From an uncultured Oscillospiraceae bacterium (GTDB lineage: Bacteria > Bacillota > Clostridia > Oscillospirales > Acutalibacteraceae): a stretch of 5,803 bases of DNA. The stretch covers positions 1 to 5,803 of the forward strand of contig UQNI01000084.1 of the NCBI GenBank assembly GCA_900542375.1, read 5' to 3'. Positions 5,662 through 5,803 of this stretch are shown piece after piece. Below the pieces are notes generated by a model. It did not search any database. It had not been told where the DNA came from and worked only from the letters and a program-made list of their open reading frames with translations. Both the position numbers and the translations under genes were made by a program. Within the stretch, counting starts at the first letter, position 1. The number at the start of each line of letters is the position of its first letter.

Positions 5662-5803
5662 ACGGATAAAAGCTAAAACGTTCTTGTCAACAACCAAAAC
5701 TTTAGTTTTGTTGCTGTTGCTAGGTTGTTATAACATAAAAGAAATTGTACAGCTATTTCTAACTGATAACCGTTAAAACGTTCTAGCCAACAGCCAAAAC
5801 TTT

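Larger units (their letters stand above)
5491..5803. other. Gene-free regulatory region upstream of the ACP operon
   Basis: These 313 bases hold the ACP ribosome binding site, promoter P1 with its palindrome, a possible P2, a hairpin and the 100-bp tandem repeat. The open frame at 5564-5776 on the plus strand has no ribosome binding site, is very AT-rich and runs through the repeats, so I do not call it a gene. Confidence 0.7.
5625..5803. repeat. Tandem repeat, 100-bp period, at least 1.8 units
   Basis: Bases 5625-5703 align without gaps to 5725-5803 at an offset of exactly 100; by eye about 62 of 79 positions agree. The best part is 5674-5703 against 5774-5803 (27 of 30 identical; core TAAAACGTTCT and CCAAAACTTT). 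Each unit also carries TTATAACAT and a hairpin. The second copy is cut by the window edge, so the number of units is unknown. No gene is seen in the unit. Confidence 0.75.

Noticed and set aside
5564..5776. Plus-strand open frame of 70 residues
   Set aside because: No ribosome binding site, low-complexity AT-rich translation, and it crosses the operon promoter's upstream edge and both repeat copies.
5625..5803. CRISPR array or integron attC sites
   Set aside because: Copies are diverged over their whole length at a 100-bp period, without identical short repeats separated by unique spacers, and the attC core pattern with paired ends is not met.

Overview
This window looks like chromosomal DNA from a low-GC Firmicute, probably a clostridial gut-type anaerobe. 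The evidence is AT-rich composition, AGGAGG-type ribosome binding sites, closely packed minus-strand genes, strong TTGACA/TAATAT-type promoter elements and a secreted GH25 lysozyme with ricin-like and SH3 modules. The genus cannot be named from the sequence alone.

Layout. Bases 1-1007 (+) hold the 3' part of a cell-wall lysozyme gene whose beginning lies outside the window. Bases 1028-1081 form a perfect inverted repeat that can act as a shared bidirectional terminator for the two converging transcription units. From 5490 down to 1088 on the minus strand runs one compact operon, in transcription order: acyl carrier protein (5490-5260), ketosynthase KS1 (5202-3961), ketosynthase KS2 (3964-2753, overlapping KS1 by 4 bp) and an AMP-forming acyl ligase of the ANL superfamily (2749-1088). 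Bases 5491-5803 contain no gene. They hold a near-consensus promoter with a 15-bp palindrome over its -10 element, a second possible promoter, and a tandem repeat with a 100-bp period that runs off the right edge.

How the genes fit together. The ligase can activate a carboxylic acid as an acyl-adenylate and pass it to CoA or to the phosphopantetheine arm of the ACP. The two ketosynthases can then extend ACP-bound chains by decarboxylative Claisen condensation. Both ketosynthases keep the Cys-His-His triad and the Lys, so neither is an obvious inactive chain-length factor. No ketoreductase, dehydratase, enoyl reductase, malonyl transferase, phosphopantetheinyl transferase or thioesterase is present here, and the operon ends at the terminator. 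It must therefore borrow those activities from primary fatty acid synthesis, make an unreduced or partly reduced product, or have further genes upstream of base 5803. The set resembles an accessory type II FAS/PKS module more than a standard housekeeping fab cluster, but the product is unknown.

The points most worth checking are the reductase-free ACP-KS-KS-ligase operon, the SlyA/MarR-like palindrome in its promoter, and the 100-bp tandem repeat upstream, whose two copies keep a hairpin through a paired base change.
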